DNA of 48,725 nucleotides, taken from NCBI GenBank assembly GCA_030538215.1, contig JAUNUM010000008.1:1-48725 (forward strand), given 5' to 3'. The DNA is from Bacteroidia bacterium (GTDB taxonomy: Bacteria; Bacteroidota; Bacteroidia; Bacteroidales; Dysgonomonadaceae). Numbering within the stretch: the stretch's first letter is position 1; each line of letters starts with the position of its first letter. The notes below the pieces were generated by a model. It saw only the letters and a program-made list of their open reading frames with translations, was not told where the DNA came from and made no database searches. Below, piece after piece: positions 7,813-16,285 of this stretch. The translations under genes and the position numbers were made by a program.

Positions 7813-8532
7813 ATGATAAAACTACGTAAAATAAACAAATCTTACCACACCGAAGCCATTTCTCTACATGCGCTCAAAGATATCGACCTAAATATTGAAG
7901 CCGGTGAATATGTTTCGATTATGGGAGCATCGGGTTCGGGCAAATCCACCTTATTGAATATCTTGGGAATTTTAGACAGCTACGACTCAGGAGATTACTA
8001 CCTCAACAACACGCTCATCAGAGATTTGAGTGAAGCACAGGCCGCCAAATACCGCAACGAACTGATTGGGTTTGTATTTCAATCGTTCAACCTTATCAAT
8101 TTCAAAAATGCGTTGGAAAACGTGGCTCTCCCACTCTACTATAAAAACATCAGCCGCAAGAAACGCAACATTATCGCTATGGAGCACCTCGATAAAATGG
8201 GATTAAAAAACTGGGCACACCATTTACCGAACGAATTATCGGGTGGACAAAAACAACGCGTTGCCATTGCCCGCGCCATGATATCGAACCCAAAAATTAT
8301 TCTTGCCGATGAACCTACCGGTGCGCTCGACAGCCAAACCACCATCGAAGTGATGGATGTCCTTTCGGATTTAAACAAACAGGGAATTACCACTGTCATT
8401 GTTACTCACGAACAATCGGTGGCTGATGCCACAAATCGAATTATTCGGCTGAAAGATGGAGAAATTGAATCGGAAACCCGTAGAGACACACGGCCGTGTG
8501 TCTCTACATCAGAAACCTTCAACCCGTTATGA
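7813..8532 (+). CDS. MacB/LolD-type ABC ATPase
   Basis: A 239-residue ATPase with Walker A GASGSGKST (38-46), signature LSGGQKQRVAIARA (142-155), Walker B IILADE (162-167), PTGALD and switch His199. It powers the two MacB-like permeases that follow. Its stop overlaps the ATG of the first permease (ATGA). Family members normally end around the sequence RLKDGEI; here about 18 extra residues follow, ten of them encoded by a perfect 28-bp palindrome at 8480-8507. The extension is probably tolerated because it lies after the last conserved element. Confidence 0.92.
   Translation: MIKLRKINKSYHTEAISLHALKDIDLNIEAGEYVSIMGASGSGKSTLLNILGILDSYDSGDYYLNNTLIRDLSEAQAAKYRNELIGFVFQSFNLINFKNALENVALPLYYKNISRKKRNIIAMEHLDKMGLKNWAHHLPNELSGGQKQRVAIARAMISNPKIILADEPTGALDSQTTIEVMDVLSDLNKQGITTVIVTHEQSVADATNRIIRLKDGEIESETRRDTRPCVSTSETFNPL
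8480..8507. repeat. perfect palindrome of the GTAGAGAC family inside coding sequence
   Basis: Two 14-bp arms (GTAGAGACACACGG and its exact reverse complement) meet without a loop. The GTAGAGAC ends match the other palindromes in this window (12931, 12969, 30142, 30592, 30688). Here the element lies within the last 20 codons of the ATPase gene and just before the start codon of the next gene. Confidence 0.85.
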
Positions 8533-9794
8533 ACGACCACCTACAAGAAATATTCCAAACCCTGCGCAAAAACAAACTGCGCACCACACTCACCGGATTA
8601 TCCGTATCGTGGGGAATTTTTATCCTTATCGTGCTGCTGGGCGCGGGCAACGGATTGAAGAACGGCGTAATGTCCAACTTCGGCTCCAGAGCCGTAAACA
8701 GAATAAATATTTCAACCGGAACAACATCTATGCCTTATAACGGACTCAAATCCGGACGAAATTTGCAATTGAGCATCCCCCAACTCGAAATTGTGGAAAA
8801 CGATATTGAAGAAAGTCGATTGATTTCGCCACGTGTCAACACCAACAAACCCATTACTTACGGGGCAGAATATAATAACTATACCATTAAAGGCGTGGTT
8901 CCCGATTTTTTCCACATAGAAGGAATTATTATTCACCCAAATAACGGACGATTCATCAATCAACTGGACCTAAAAAACACAAACAAAGTGATTGTACTCG
9001 ATAAAAAAATAGTAGAAACACTCTTCAAAAATAAGTCTCCACTGGGCGAATATGTAAAGATAAGCAACGTGATGTTTAAAGTAATCGGTATAAACTCCAA
9101 AACGGAAAAGTGGGAAGGGGCATCGGCATATATCCCATTAACAACCGCACAAGGAATTTTTAAACCCGACAATAAGTTTTCGCAAATAACATTTACGGTA
9201 GATGGATTGGAAACTAAAGAAGAAAACGATAAATTCGATGAAACGCTACGAAATATATTAGGCCGAAGCCTCAGTTTCAATCCCGAAGACAAACAAGCAC
9301 TCTGGATAGAAAACTCCCAAGCCGAATACATTGAATCGCAAAAGATATTTGGTGGAATTACCATTTTTGTCAGCATTATCGGCATTCTTACTCTAATAGC
9401 CGGTATTGTGGGGGTAAGCAATATTATGCTTGTATCGGTAAAAGAGCGTACACGCGAAATCGGGATAAGAAAGGCAATCGGTGCACCACCCGCATCTATT
9501 CTTAAAACTATTATCTTGGAGTCACTCATAATTACCGCAATTTTCGGATATATCGGAATGATATTAGGCATCGGTTTAACAGAGCTGATGAACGTTGTGA
9601 TGGAACAGTCAGGAAACGGTGTTCAAGGCTCTGACGGTGAAATGCAAATGACGATATTCAAAAATCCAACGATAAATACGGGATATGCCATTTTCGCCAC
9701 CGTTGTTCTCATTATCTCAGGAGTTATTGCCGGATATCTGCCTGCTCGCAAAGCAGTGAAAATTAAACCGATTGAAGCAATGAGGCAAGAATAA
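8529..9794 (+). CDS. MacB-like ABC permease, first copy
   Basis: A 421-residue permease: a first membrane span (about residues 20-42), a ~230-residue periplasmic MacB-type domain, then three spans near the C-terminus with the FtsX core (VSNIMLVSVKERTREIGIRKAIGA). I start it at the ATG that overlaps the ATPase stop (MNDHLQEIF), because the N-terminus LQEIFQTLRKNKLRTTLTGLSVSWGIF is the usual beginning of this family; a GTG 33 bp upstream would add repeat-derived residues. It pairs with the second permease (10366), the adaptor (11768) and the TolC homologue (13027) in a tripartite exporter of unknown substrate. Confidence 0.9.
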   Translation: MNDHLQEIFQTLRKNKLRTTLTGLSVSWGIFILIVLLGAGNGLKNGVMSNFGSRAVNRINISTGTTSMPYNGLKSGRNLQLSIPQLEIVENDIEESRLISPRVNTNKPITYGAEYNNYTIKGVVPDFFHIEGIIIHPNNGRFINQLDLKNTNKVIVLDKKIVETLFKNKSPLGEYVKISNVMFKVIGINSKTEKWEGASAYIPLTTAQGIFKPDNKFSQITFTVDGLETKEENDKFDETLRNILGRSLSFNPEDKQALWIENSQAEYIESQKIFGGITIFVSIIGILTLIAGIVGVSNIMLVSVKERTREIGIRKAIGAPPASILKTIILESLIITAIFGYIGMILGIGLTELMNVVMEQSGNGVQGSDGEMQMTIFKNPTINTGYAIFATVVLIISGVIAGYLPARKAVKIKPIEAMRQE

Positions 9795-9799
9795 GATGG

Positions 9800-9874
9800 C
9801 TTCGCCGTTAGTGGCTCTCTATTCGCGTAAGAGAGCTACGCTGTTAGTGGCTCACTGCGTTCGCATAAGTGAAC
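9800..9874. repeat. left flanking hairpin repeats of the four-helix-bundle insertion
   Basis: Two related units in tandem, each containing GTTAGTGGCTC and then a small hairpin (GCTCTCT...AGAGAGC at 9814-9836; TCACT...AGTGA in the second). The 23 bp at 9831-9853 (GAGAGCTACGCTG then TTAGTGGCTC) reappears inverted at 10302-10324 with one mismatch, on the other side of the small gene. Confidence 0.8.
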
Positions 9875-9911
9875 AAAAAAACGACAAATAATTAACTGAA
9901 AAATAAAGAGT

Positions 9912-10295
9912 ATGAAACTAAACGATTTAGAAATTTATCAGAAATCAATGACTTTAGGAGATAAAGTTTACGATACAGTTATCAAGTGGAACTATTTTGA
10001 TAAAGACACGCTGGGAAAACAATGGGTAAGAGCTGTAGACTCGGTTAGTTTAAATATAAGTGAGGGATTTGGCAAATATTATTATAAAGACCAACGCAAC
10101 TTTTATTATTTTTCTCGCGGTTCGTTGCTTGAAAGCTACAGTTGTTTGAAAAAGGCAAAGAATCGAGAACTTATTGATGAAGCTATGTTTACTTTTTTAT
10201 TCAAAGAACACGAAACATTAACGATAAAGCTCAACAAGTTCATTAGATCCGTTACAAATCTTATAAACAAGGGTAAAGAAACACCCAACAACTAA
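9912..10295 (+). CDS. four-helix-bundle protein (S23/IVP family)
   Basis: A 127-residue protein of the four-helix-bundle family, related to proteins encoded in 23S rRNA intervening sequences and to the Avd accessory protein of diversity-generating retroelements. The family signature is clear: NDLEIYQKSMTLGDKVYD, then AVDSVSLNISEGFGK, then FYYFSRGSLLESYSCL. It has no catalytic residues and probably forms a basic multimer that binds nucleic acid. It sits between two permease genes of an otherwise standard operon and is bracketed by 23-bp inverted repeats, which points to insertion. No reverse transcriptase or template repeat is nearby, so it is not part of a complete retroelement here. Confidence 0.88.
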   Translation: MKLNDLEIYQKSMTLGDKVYDTVIKWNYFDKDTLGKQWVRAVDSVSLNISEGFGKYYYKDQRNFYYFSRGSLLESYSCLKKAKNRELIDEAMFTFLFKEHETLTIKLNKFIRSVTNLINKGKETPNN

Positions 10296-10301
10296 CGGAG
10301 C

Positions 10302-10336
10302 GAGCCACTAACAGCGAAGCTCTCTACCGCGAACGC
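10302..10336. repeat. right flanking inverted repeat of the four-helix-bundle insertion
   Basis: The 23 bp at 10302-10324 (GAGCCACTAACAG then CGAAGCTCTC) are the reverse complement of 9831-9853 with one mismatch. They are followed by CGCGAACGCAGT, which echoes ACTGCGTTCGC at 9854-9864 in inverted orientation. The pair encloses the small gene. Confidence 0.8.
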
Positions 10337-10365
10337 AGTAAACAACTAACACAAAGCAACTAACA

Positions 10366-11628
10366 ATGAAAAGTATTTTCGATCTCGACCGCTGGTACGA
10401 AATATGGGTAACCATCACCAGTAACAAATCTCGCAGTTTTCTCACCGCTTTCGGAGTTTTCTGGGGAATGCTGATGCTGGTGCTAATGGTTGGCGCCGGA
10501 AATGCATTGGAGAAAGGGATATCGTCGCAAGTGGAAGGATTTGCAACCAATTCTGTTTTTTTCATGTCAAGTTCAACTTCTGAATCCTACAAAGGATTTC
10601 GAAAAGGACGTAACTGGAATATGACCAACAGTGATTTGCCTGTTATTCGTCAAAGAGTGGAAGACTTACAGCATATCTCACCCGTACTGTTCAGCGGCGG
10701 CGGTGGAACTGACAAAAATGTAGTCAGGGGCGAAAAAAGCGGCTCATACTTGATAAAAGGCTGCTATCCCGAGTACGACCTGATTGAAAAAAGCAAAATG
10801 ATTTATGGCAGATATGTGAACGACATAGATATTACCGAAAAAAGAAAAGTATGCGTTATCGGCGAGCGAATCTACGAAGTACTTTTTCAGAAAGGAGAAG
10901 ACCCTGTGGGAAAACAGATACGTGTGAACGGAATTTATTTTCAGATTATCGGAGTTGCGCGCAGCACATCGGGTGTCAGCATCGGTGGAAATACAGCCAG
11001 AACTGTAGTTTTGCCGTTTAGCACCATGCAGCAAACATTCAATCAGGGCAATATCATTCATTTTCTGGCGGCAACAGCCAATTCGGGAATTTCGGTAAAA
11101 GTTATTCAGGATAAAATTACCGATGTATTAAAACAGCAACACCAAATTTCGCCCGAAGACAAAACTGCCGTTTTCAGCATGAACATTGAAGAACAATTCA
11201 AAATGTTCACTTATCTCGGAATCGGTATTGCTTTGCTTATCTGGATTGTAGGACTGGGAACACTCTTTGCTGGAGCCATGGGCGTGAGCAACATTATGCT
11301 CGTAACCGTTCGCGAACGCACCAAAGAAATCGGAATCCGTCGCGCATTGGGAGCTACTCCCCAAAACATTATCGGACAAATATTAACGGAAAGCGTGGTA
11401 CTTACTATTTTGGCGGGAATTGGCGGGATAGTGCTGGGAGTTGGCCTATTATCGGCTGTAGGAATTGCATTAAGCCAAGGCGGTCAGTTTTTTAAAGATC
11501 CACAAATCGGATTCGGAATGGCAGTAAGCGCATTAATTATTTTAGTAATTATAGGTGCTTTGGCAGGTTTTATTCCCGCAAAACGTGCTATGATGATAAA
11601 ACCGATTGAGGCGATAAGGGAGGAATAA
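10366..11628 (+). CDS. MacB-like ABC permease, second copy
   Basis: A 420-residue permease built like its partner at 8529: one membrane span near residues 24-44, a MacB-type periplasmic domain, and three C-terminal spans with the FtsX core (VSNIMLVTVRERTKEIGIRRALGA). The two are clearly paralogues, but the N-terminal and periplasmic parts differ, so they probably form a heterodimer with the ATPase at 7813. The insertion of a four-helix-bundle gene between them adds about 570 bp; whether transcription crosses the insertion cannot be read from the sequence. Confidence 0.9.
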   Translation: MKSIFDLDRWYEIWVTITSNKSRSFLTAFGVFWGMLMLVLMVGAGNALEKGISSQVEGFATNSVFFMSSSTSESYKGFRKGRNWNMTNSDLPVIRQRVEDLQHISPVLFSGGGGTDKNVVRGEKSGSYLIKGCYPEYDLIEKSKMIYGRYVNDIDITEKRKVCVIGERIYEVLFQKGEDPVGKQIRVNGIYFQIIGVARSTSGVSIGGNTARTVVLPFSTMQQTFNQGNIIHFLAATANSGISVKVIQDKITDVLKQQHQISPEDKTAVFSMNIEEQFKMFTYLGIGIALLIWIVGLGTLFAGAMGVSNIMLVTVRERTKEIGIRRALGATPQNIIGQILTESVVLTILAGIGGIVLGVGLLSAVGIALSQGGQFFKDPQIGFGMAVSALIILVIIGALAGFIPAKRAMMIKPIEAIREE

Positions 11629-11767
11629 AACAATTTACGATTTCAAAATAGCGATTTAGAAATTAATCAATAAGATTTATCTTTTCACTAAACTTTAATA
11701 ACCCATCGCTCCCTCCCTAGTGGGGAAGGTCGGGGAGGGGTAACAAACATCAAAATAAACACTCAAA
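11629..11767. other. intergenic repeat-like segment before adaptor gene
   Basis: This short gap contains CTCCCTCCCTAGTGGGGAAG followed by GTCGGGGAGGGG (about 11709-11741), an imperfect palindrome of a C/G-rich type often seen between Bacteroidetes genes. No promoter consensus was seen, so the adaptor gene is probably read through from upstream. Confidence 0.4.
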
Positions 11768-12871
11768 ATGAAAAAAGTACTCAAAATCGCAGGATTGGTT
11801 CTTTTAGGACTATTAGTCATCTGGACATTCGTGTTTTTGTATCAAAAATCACGTCCGAAAGTAAAAAACTATCAGATTGAATCCGTAGCGATGCACAAAA
11901 TCGAAAAACGAACGGTTGCAACCGGAAAAGTACAACCTCGAAACGAAATTCTCATCAAGCCACAAATGTCGGGTATTATTGCCGAGGTGTACAAGGAAGC
12001 AGGAGAGCTCGTTCAGGCAGGCGATATTATCGCTAAAATTCAAGTAGTACCGGATATGGTTAACCTGAGTGGAGCAGAATCTCGTGTTTCACGCGCACAA
12101 CTTGCTGCCGACCAAAGTCGAAGCAATTACGAACGTGATCGCAAACTGTACGAAAGTAATGTTATTTCGCGCGAAGAGTTCGAAAAAGCACAACTTCAAT
12201 ACAAAAATGATCAAGAAGAACTTCGTGCCGCAAGTGATAACCTTAGCCTTGTTCGCACGGGGATTACCAAAAGTTCGGCAAAATACAGTAATACGTTGGT
12301 TCGATCAACAGTAAGCGGAACCATTCTGGATATTCCCATCAAAGTTGGAAATTCGGTAATTCAGTCCAACAATTTTAACGATGGCACTACCATCGCATCC
12401 GTTGCCAACCTAAGCGATATGCTTTTCGTGGGAAAAATTGATGAAACCGAAGTGGGTAAACTTTCTGTGGATATGCCTATGGAAATCACCATCGGTGCCA
12501 TTCAGGACAAGAAAATTTCCGCAAAACTGGAATATGTTTCGCCCAAAGGCGTGGAAGAAAGCGGTGCCATCCTTTTTGAGATGAAAGCTGCCATGGTAAT
12601 GCCAACCGATGTGTTTATCCGTGCAGGATACAGTGCCAATGCCGACATTATTCTCGACCGTCGCGACAGCGTGCTTTCTATTCCCGAAAGCTGTATTGAA
12701 TTCAGTAACGATTCGGCATTTGTTTATACCGTAAAGAACGAAAAACCGCAGGAGTTTGATCGTAAAAACGTGAAAGTAGGCCTTTCCGATGGAATCAACA
12801 TCGAAATTGTGGATGGCTTGAAGCTGAAAGATAGAGTTCGGGGAAACGAAATAATTGAAAAGAAAAAATAA
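11768..12871 (+). CDS. periplasmic adaptor (HlyD/MacA-like membrane fusion protein)
   Basis: A 367-residue adaptor with an N-terminal membrane anchor (about 5-25), a lipoyl/barrel-sandwich half (GKVQPRNEILIKPQMSGIIAEVYKEAGELVQAGDIIAKI), a helical hairpin (about 105-165) that would contact TolC, the second lipoyl half (NTLVRSTVSGTILDIPIKVGNSV) and a C-terminal beta barrel. It bridges the MacB-like permeases and the outer-membrane channel encoded next. Its place between permease and tolC genes fits a MacAB-TolC type exporter for a peptide, lipid or drug. Confidence 0.92.
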   Translation: MKKVLKIAGLVLLGLLVIWTFVFLYQKSRPKVKNYQIESVAMHKIEKRTVATGKVQPRNEILIKPQMSGIIAEVYKEAGELVQAGDIIAKIQVVPDMVNLSGAESRVSRAQLAADQSRSNYERDRKLYESNVISREEFEKAQLQYKNDQEELRAASDNLSLVRTGITKSSAKYSNTLVRSTVSGTILDIPIKVGNSVIQSNNFNDGTTIASVANLSDMLFVGKIDETEVGKLSVDMPMEITIGAIQDKKISAKLEYVSPKGVEESGAILFEMKAAMVMPTDVFIRAGYSANADIILDRRDSVLSIPESCIEFSNDSAFVYTVKNEKPQEFDRKNVKVGLSDGINIEIVDGLKLKDRVRGNEIIEKKK

Positions 12872-12930
12872 AGAAGACGGAAGTCCGAAGTCCGAAGACG
12901 GGAGACGGAAGTAAAGAAAAACAGCCCTTT

Positions 12931-12994
12931 GTAGAGACGTGGTATGCCGCGTCTCTGAAAAAACAAACGTAGAGACGCAATGCTTTGCGTCTCC
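12931..12994. repeat. two GTAGAGACG palindromes between adaptor and tolC genes
   Basis: The first palindrome (12931-12956) has arms AGAGACG/CGTCTCT around TGGTATGCCG. The second (12969-12994) has arms GAGACGCAA/TTGCGTCTC. They follow a stretch of short GACGGAAGTCCGAAG-like repeats at about 12874-12912. Both belong to the family associated with the transposase gene at 29848. Confidence 0.8.
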
Positions 12995-13026
12995 AAAAAA
13001 CCAAGAAATAAAGAACAATATAAATA

Positions 13027-14325
13027 ATGAAAACTACCATCATTGCATTATTTTGCGCTTTTTCCCTCACCGGAATGGCCCAGCAATATACACTCGACGA
13101 GTGCATTAATATCGCTTTGCAAAACAACAGGAATATTAAGCAGCAGGAATTAAATAAAGCTCAACGAGAAATCGCTTATTCACAGGCCAAAAACGATCTT
13201 TTACCCAGCATAAACGCGTCGGCAGGACAAAACTTTGTTTTCGGTCGGTCTATCGGGCTCGATAACACTTATCAAAACACAAATTCATCGCAAATGTCAC
13301 TCGGAATTGGTGCAGATATTACATTATTCGATGGATTGCGAATGAAACACAATATAGATGCTAAACGTGCTGACTTAAACGCCGCCGAAGCCGATCTGGA
13401 AAAATTTAAAGACGACATCGAAATAAGTGTTGCTACAGCTTTTCTGCAAGTGTTGCTACAAAAAGAGCTGTTTCGGATTTCCAACGAACAAATCCAGTTG
13501 ACAGACTCTAACCTACTGCGCCGCAAAGAACTGATACAGAGTGGGAAAATGGCACAAGGCGAAATCTACGAATTAGAAGCTCAACGTGCACGCGAAGAAC
13601 AAAACAAGGTTCAGGCAGGAAGCAATCTGAAACTGGCATTACTTGATTTGGCTCAAATTATGGAGTTGGATGATTTTTCGAATTTCGATGTTGTAACTCC
13701 ACCAATAGAATCTATTATCAACGAAGGAGTTTTACTCTCCACATCCGATATTTATCAAAACGCACTACTTGCACGTCCCGAAATAAAGGCCACTGAATAT
13801 CGCCTGCAAAGCAGCAAAAAAGAAGTTTTGATGGCAAAATCGCAACTTTATCCTTCGCTCTCCTTTGGAATGAATCTCGGAACCGGATATTACAAAATGA
13901 GCGGACGCCCTAATGATCCTTTTGATCAACAATTCAGAAATAACATGAGCAATTCACTTGGTTTTAGTTTACGAATTCCTATTTTCAATAAGTTTCAAAC
14001 AAGAAATAGTATCCGTTCGGCACAACTTGCCGTTGCTAACAACCAATTGGAAATAGACAAAGTGAAAATCGATCTTCGCAAACGCATTGAACAAGCGTAT
14101 CACAACGCCGTAGGCGCTCAAAGTAAATGGAAAGCTACACAAAAATCGGAAATATCGGGACAAGAGGCATTCCGTTTTGCACAAGAGAAATTCGATAACG
14201 GACGTGCCAACGCTTACGAGCTTTTTCAAGCAAAAAGTAATCTCACACAAACACTATCCGATCAGGCACAAGCAAAATACGAATACGCTTTTCGCCTGAA
14301 AATTTTGGAATTGTTAAAAAACTGA
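13027..14325 (+). CDS. TolC-family outer membrane efflux protein
   Basis: A 432-residue protein with a cleavable signal peptide (about 1-18, ending GMAQ) and the two repeated long-helix halves of TolC (first half YTLDECINIALQNNRNIKQQELNKAQ; second half about 240-430, with RPEIKATEYRLQSSKKEVLMAKSQLYPSLS). It provides the outer-membrane channel for the MacB/adaptor genes upstream and ends that functional set. Confidence 0.92.
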   Translation: MKTTIIALFCAFSLTGMAQQYTLDECINIALQNNRNIKQQELNKAQREIAYSQAKNDLLPSINASAGQNFVFGRSIGLDNTYQNTNSSQMSLGIGADITLFDGLRMKHNIDAKRADLNAAEADLEKFKDDIEISVATAFLQVLLQKELFRISNEQIQLTDSNLLRRKELIQSGKMAQGEIYELEAQRAREEQNKVQAGSNLKLALLDLAQIMELDDFSNFDVVTPPIESIINEGVLLSTSDIYQNALLARPEIKATEYRLQSSKKEVLMAKSQLYPSLSFGMNLGTGYYKMSGRPNDPFDQQFRNNMSNSLGFSLRIPIFNKFQTRNSIRSAQLAVANNQLEIDKVKIDLRKRIEQAYHNAVGAQSKWKATQKSEISGQEAFRFAQEKFDNGRANAYELFQAKSNLTQTLSDQAQAKYEYAFRLKILELLKN

Positions 14326-14446
14326 TTTTTTGTAACCGAATCAAAGCAGCCAACGTCTAACAAATAGATAAAAGAGCAAAGACAATAGACTTTTAGACTG
14401 ATAAACAATTCACCGATAAACTTCAAACATTAAACATTTAATAATT

Positions 14447-15172
14447 ATGAAAACTAAAACTTTTATTCTAAGTACAACAATTTTTCTGTTGACACTAAGT
14501 GTAACAGCTTGCGCACAAAGTAAAAAAACAATATCTCGAAACTATGACATTTCATCGTTCAATGCCATTAGTGCAGATATAGTGGGCAATGTTATTTTCA
14601 CCCAATCATCCACAACAAGTGTATCCGCGGAAGGAGAAGAAGAAATGGTTAATAACCTCATCATTAAGGTTGAAAACAACACACTAAAATTATCGAAAAA
14701 GAAAAACCTGAAAAGAATTTTCGGAAATCGAAAAGCAACCCGACTTGTGGTAAAAATAAGCTCACCCAATCTCAACCGAATAGAGTCGGACGGTGTAGGA
14801 AACATTACACTTAACGGAGTTGTAAAAACCGATAATTTATATATCAAATCCGATGGCGTGGGAAATATTTCGGCTTCGCAACTCGAATGTCGCCAACTAA
14901 CAATTGATTCGGATGGTGTGGGAAATACACGCCTAAAAGGCAAAGGACAATTTGCGGAATACAAATCGGACGGCGTAGGAAATATCGACACCCGGGAATA
15001 TATAGCCGAAGATGTTATTGTGAAATTATCAGGTGTAGGAAGTATCAAATGCTACGCTTCCAAAAATATTGAACTCTCGGGCTCAGGCGTAGGAAGTATT
15101 ACATATTATGGCAATCCTAACATTAAGGCATTGAACAAAAGTGGAATCGGAAAAATAAGCTCCGGAGACTAA
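14447..15172 (+). CDS. GIN-domain lipoprotein (DUF2807)
   Basis: A 241-residue lipoprotein with signal peptide and lipobox SVTAC (Cys22). The body is the head GIN domain (DUF2807), a parallel beta-helix-like fold of repeated short strands: SDGVGN recurs at about 20-residue spacing through residues 115-185, then SGVGS twice and SGIGK at the end. Such proteins are common in Bacteroidetes with unclear roles at the cell surface or periplasm. It lies 120 bp after tolC and ends with a strong terminator. The repeat-rich coding sequence also opens a long frame on the opposite strand that I consider spurious. Confidence 0.88.
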   Translation: MKTKTFILSTTIFLLTLSVTACAQSKKTISRNYDISSFNAISADIVGNVIFTQSSTTSVSAEGEEEMVNNLIIKVENNTLKLSKKKNLKRIFGNRKATRLVVKISSPNLNRIESDGVGNITLNGVVKTDNLYIKSDGVGNISASQLECRQLTIDSDGVGNTRLKGKGQFAEYKSDGVGNIDTREYIAEDVIVKLSGVGSIKCYASKNIELSGSGVGSITYYGNPNIKALNKSGIGKISSGD

Positions 15173-15206
15173 TATAAACACTCTACTTTTAGATTAAATT
15201 CTAACC

Positions 15207-15241
15207 AAAAACGAGAACTTGTTTGAAAGTTCTCGTTTTTT
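15207..15241 (+). terminator. intrinsic terminator after GIN-domain gene
   Basis: A 9-bp perfect stem (CGAGAACTT / AAGTTCTCG) with a 6-nt loop, preceded by A5 and followed by T6. It ends the exporter/GIN transcription unit. Confidence 0.88.
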
Positions 15242-15296
15242 CAGTTTTCACGGAGCGACTCCCAGTCATCTCGTGAATGAAGAAGCTATACAAAAC

Positions 15297-15330
15297 TTTG
15301 TCAAAGTTAATTGTTATTTAATTACCTTTG
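15297..15330 (+). promoter_or_regulatory. Bacteroidetes-type promoter
   Basis: TTTG at 15297-15300, a 22-bp spacer and TACCTTTG at 15323-15330 fit the -33/-7 consensus. The ATG of the next gene is at 15361, about 25 nt after the predicted start of transcription. Confidence 0.55.
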
Positions 15331-15360
15331 CGTTGTATTTTATTTGAACATCAATACTCT

Positions 15361-16260
15361 ATGAAAAGAAATCTTACACTTTTATCTCTATTTTTCGCTC
15401 TTACTGTTTTCGGTCAGCACAAAGTTATCTTTATAAAAGACAGTTTAACACACGAAGCTGTTTCATTTGCAGCAATACAATTCGTGGACAAACAAAATGG
15501 AATTTATGCCGATGAAAACGGGCAAGCGCTTATTCCTGACACAGTTCAGCAAGTTTTTATTTCTCAAATTGCCTATCACCCAAAAAAGTTAGATTTAAAA
15601 TGGGTAAATCACGATGAAACGGTCATTTTAACACCTGCACCTAATATCTTACCCGAAGTTGTTATAACGAATGTCTCTTCCAAAAGAAAAGAAATAGGAT
15701 ATTTGCAAAAAAAGGGGAGCAACGGATTAATAGCGTTCCCAAATACCAATTTCGCATTGTTTATACCCTATGATAGCACATGGATATCTCAACCATATAT
15801 AACATCCATTATTTCGTACTTGGAAGATAATCTTATAAAAAGTGAAAAATATCCTTCCGCCAGATGCAACATTCGCTTCGATTTGCGATTGCCTGATGCA
15901 AACGGTGCGCCAAGCGACGCCTCTTTGTTGGAGAAAAGAGTTATCAATAACTCCACCAAAATTTACAAAGGAAAAGAAATAGTAAAACTCCATGAGCCAG
16001 TTCTATTTCCAAAAGAAGGGGTTTTTGTAGTAATTGATTTTATCACGCCCAACAACCCCAGTCCGCGCTTACTGATAAGCCCGACACTGAATGTTAGCGG
16101 GGCATTCAAAACATCTCAAACGTGGAGTCGAACCATGACTAATAATTTTGAATGGATAAAAATGGATAAAAACGATCCTGCATGGCAGTATACAATAACA
16201 CAGTTTTATGGACAAAACGGTATTATGAATCTACGTGCAGGATTACAAATAGCCATTTAA
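15361..16260 (+). CDS. secreted carboxypeptidase-regulatory-like domain protein
   Basis: A 299-residue protein with a signal peptide (about 1-18, ending VFGQ). Residues ~20-105 resemble the carboxypeptidase-D regulatory-like fold found at the N-terminus of many Bacteroidetes surface proteins (SLTHEAVSFAAIQFVDKQNGIYADENGQ), followed by a linker PNILPEVVITN like the boundary before a TonB-dependent barrel. Here no barrel follows; the remainder is an uncharacterised beta-rich domain. I use the ATG rather than an upstream TTG because it directly precedes a good signal peptide and follows the promoter. Function unknown. Confidence 0.7.
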   Translation: MKRNLTLLSLFFALTVFGQHKVIFIKDSLTHEAVSFAAIQFVDKQNGIYADENGQALIPDTVQQVFISQIAYHPKKLDLKWVNHDETVILTPAPNILPEVVITNVSSKRKEIGYLQKKGSNGLIAFPNTNFALFIPYDSTWISQPYITSIISYLEDNLIKSEKYPSARCNIRFDLRLPDANGAPSDASLLEKRVINNSTKIYKGKEIVKLHEPVLFPKEGVFVVIDFITPNNPSPRLLISPTLNVSGAFKTSQTWSRTMTNNFEWIKMDKNDPAWQYTITQFYGQNGIMNLRAGLQIAI

Positions 16261-16285
16261 TGTGAGTTCGATGTAAGTATTTTAA

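Noticed and set aside
8496-8528. GTG start for the first MacB-like permease
   Set aside because: It lies in the right arm of the inserted palindrome; the ATG at 8529 overlaps the ATPase stop and begins with the family N-terminus.
8960-9571. 203-codon minus-strand frame within the permease gene
   Set aside because: Shadow of a well-supported permease gene; unlikely composition for a real protein.
9912-10295. Complete diversity-generating retroelement
   Set aside because: Only the four-helix-bundle gene is present; no reverse transcriptase, template repeat or variable-repeat target was found nearby.
12410-13018. 202-codon minus-strand frame over the adaptor gene
   Set aside because: Opposite to a clear HlyD-type gene and rich in Phe/His/Asn as expected for a shadow frame.
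14542-15048. Long minus-strand frame opposite the GIN-domain gene
   Set aside because: Its repeated FPTPS pattern mirrors the SDGVGN repeats of the real lipoprotein; no promoter or start context.
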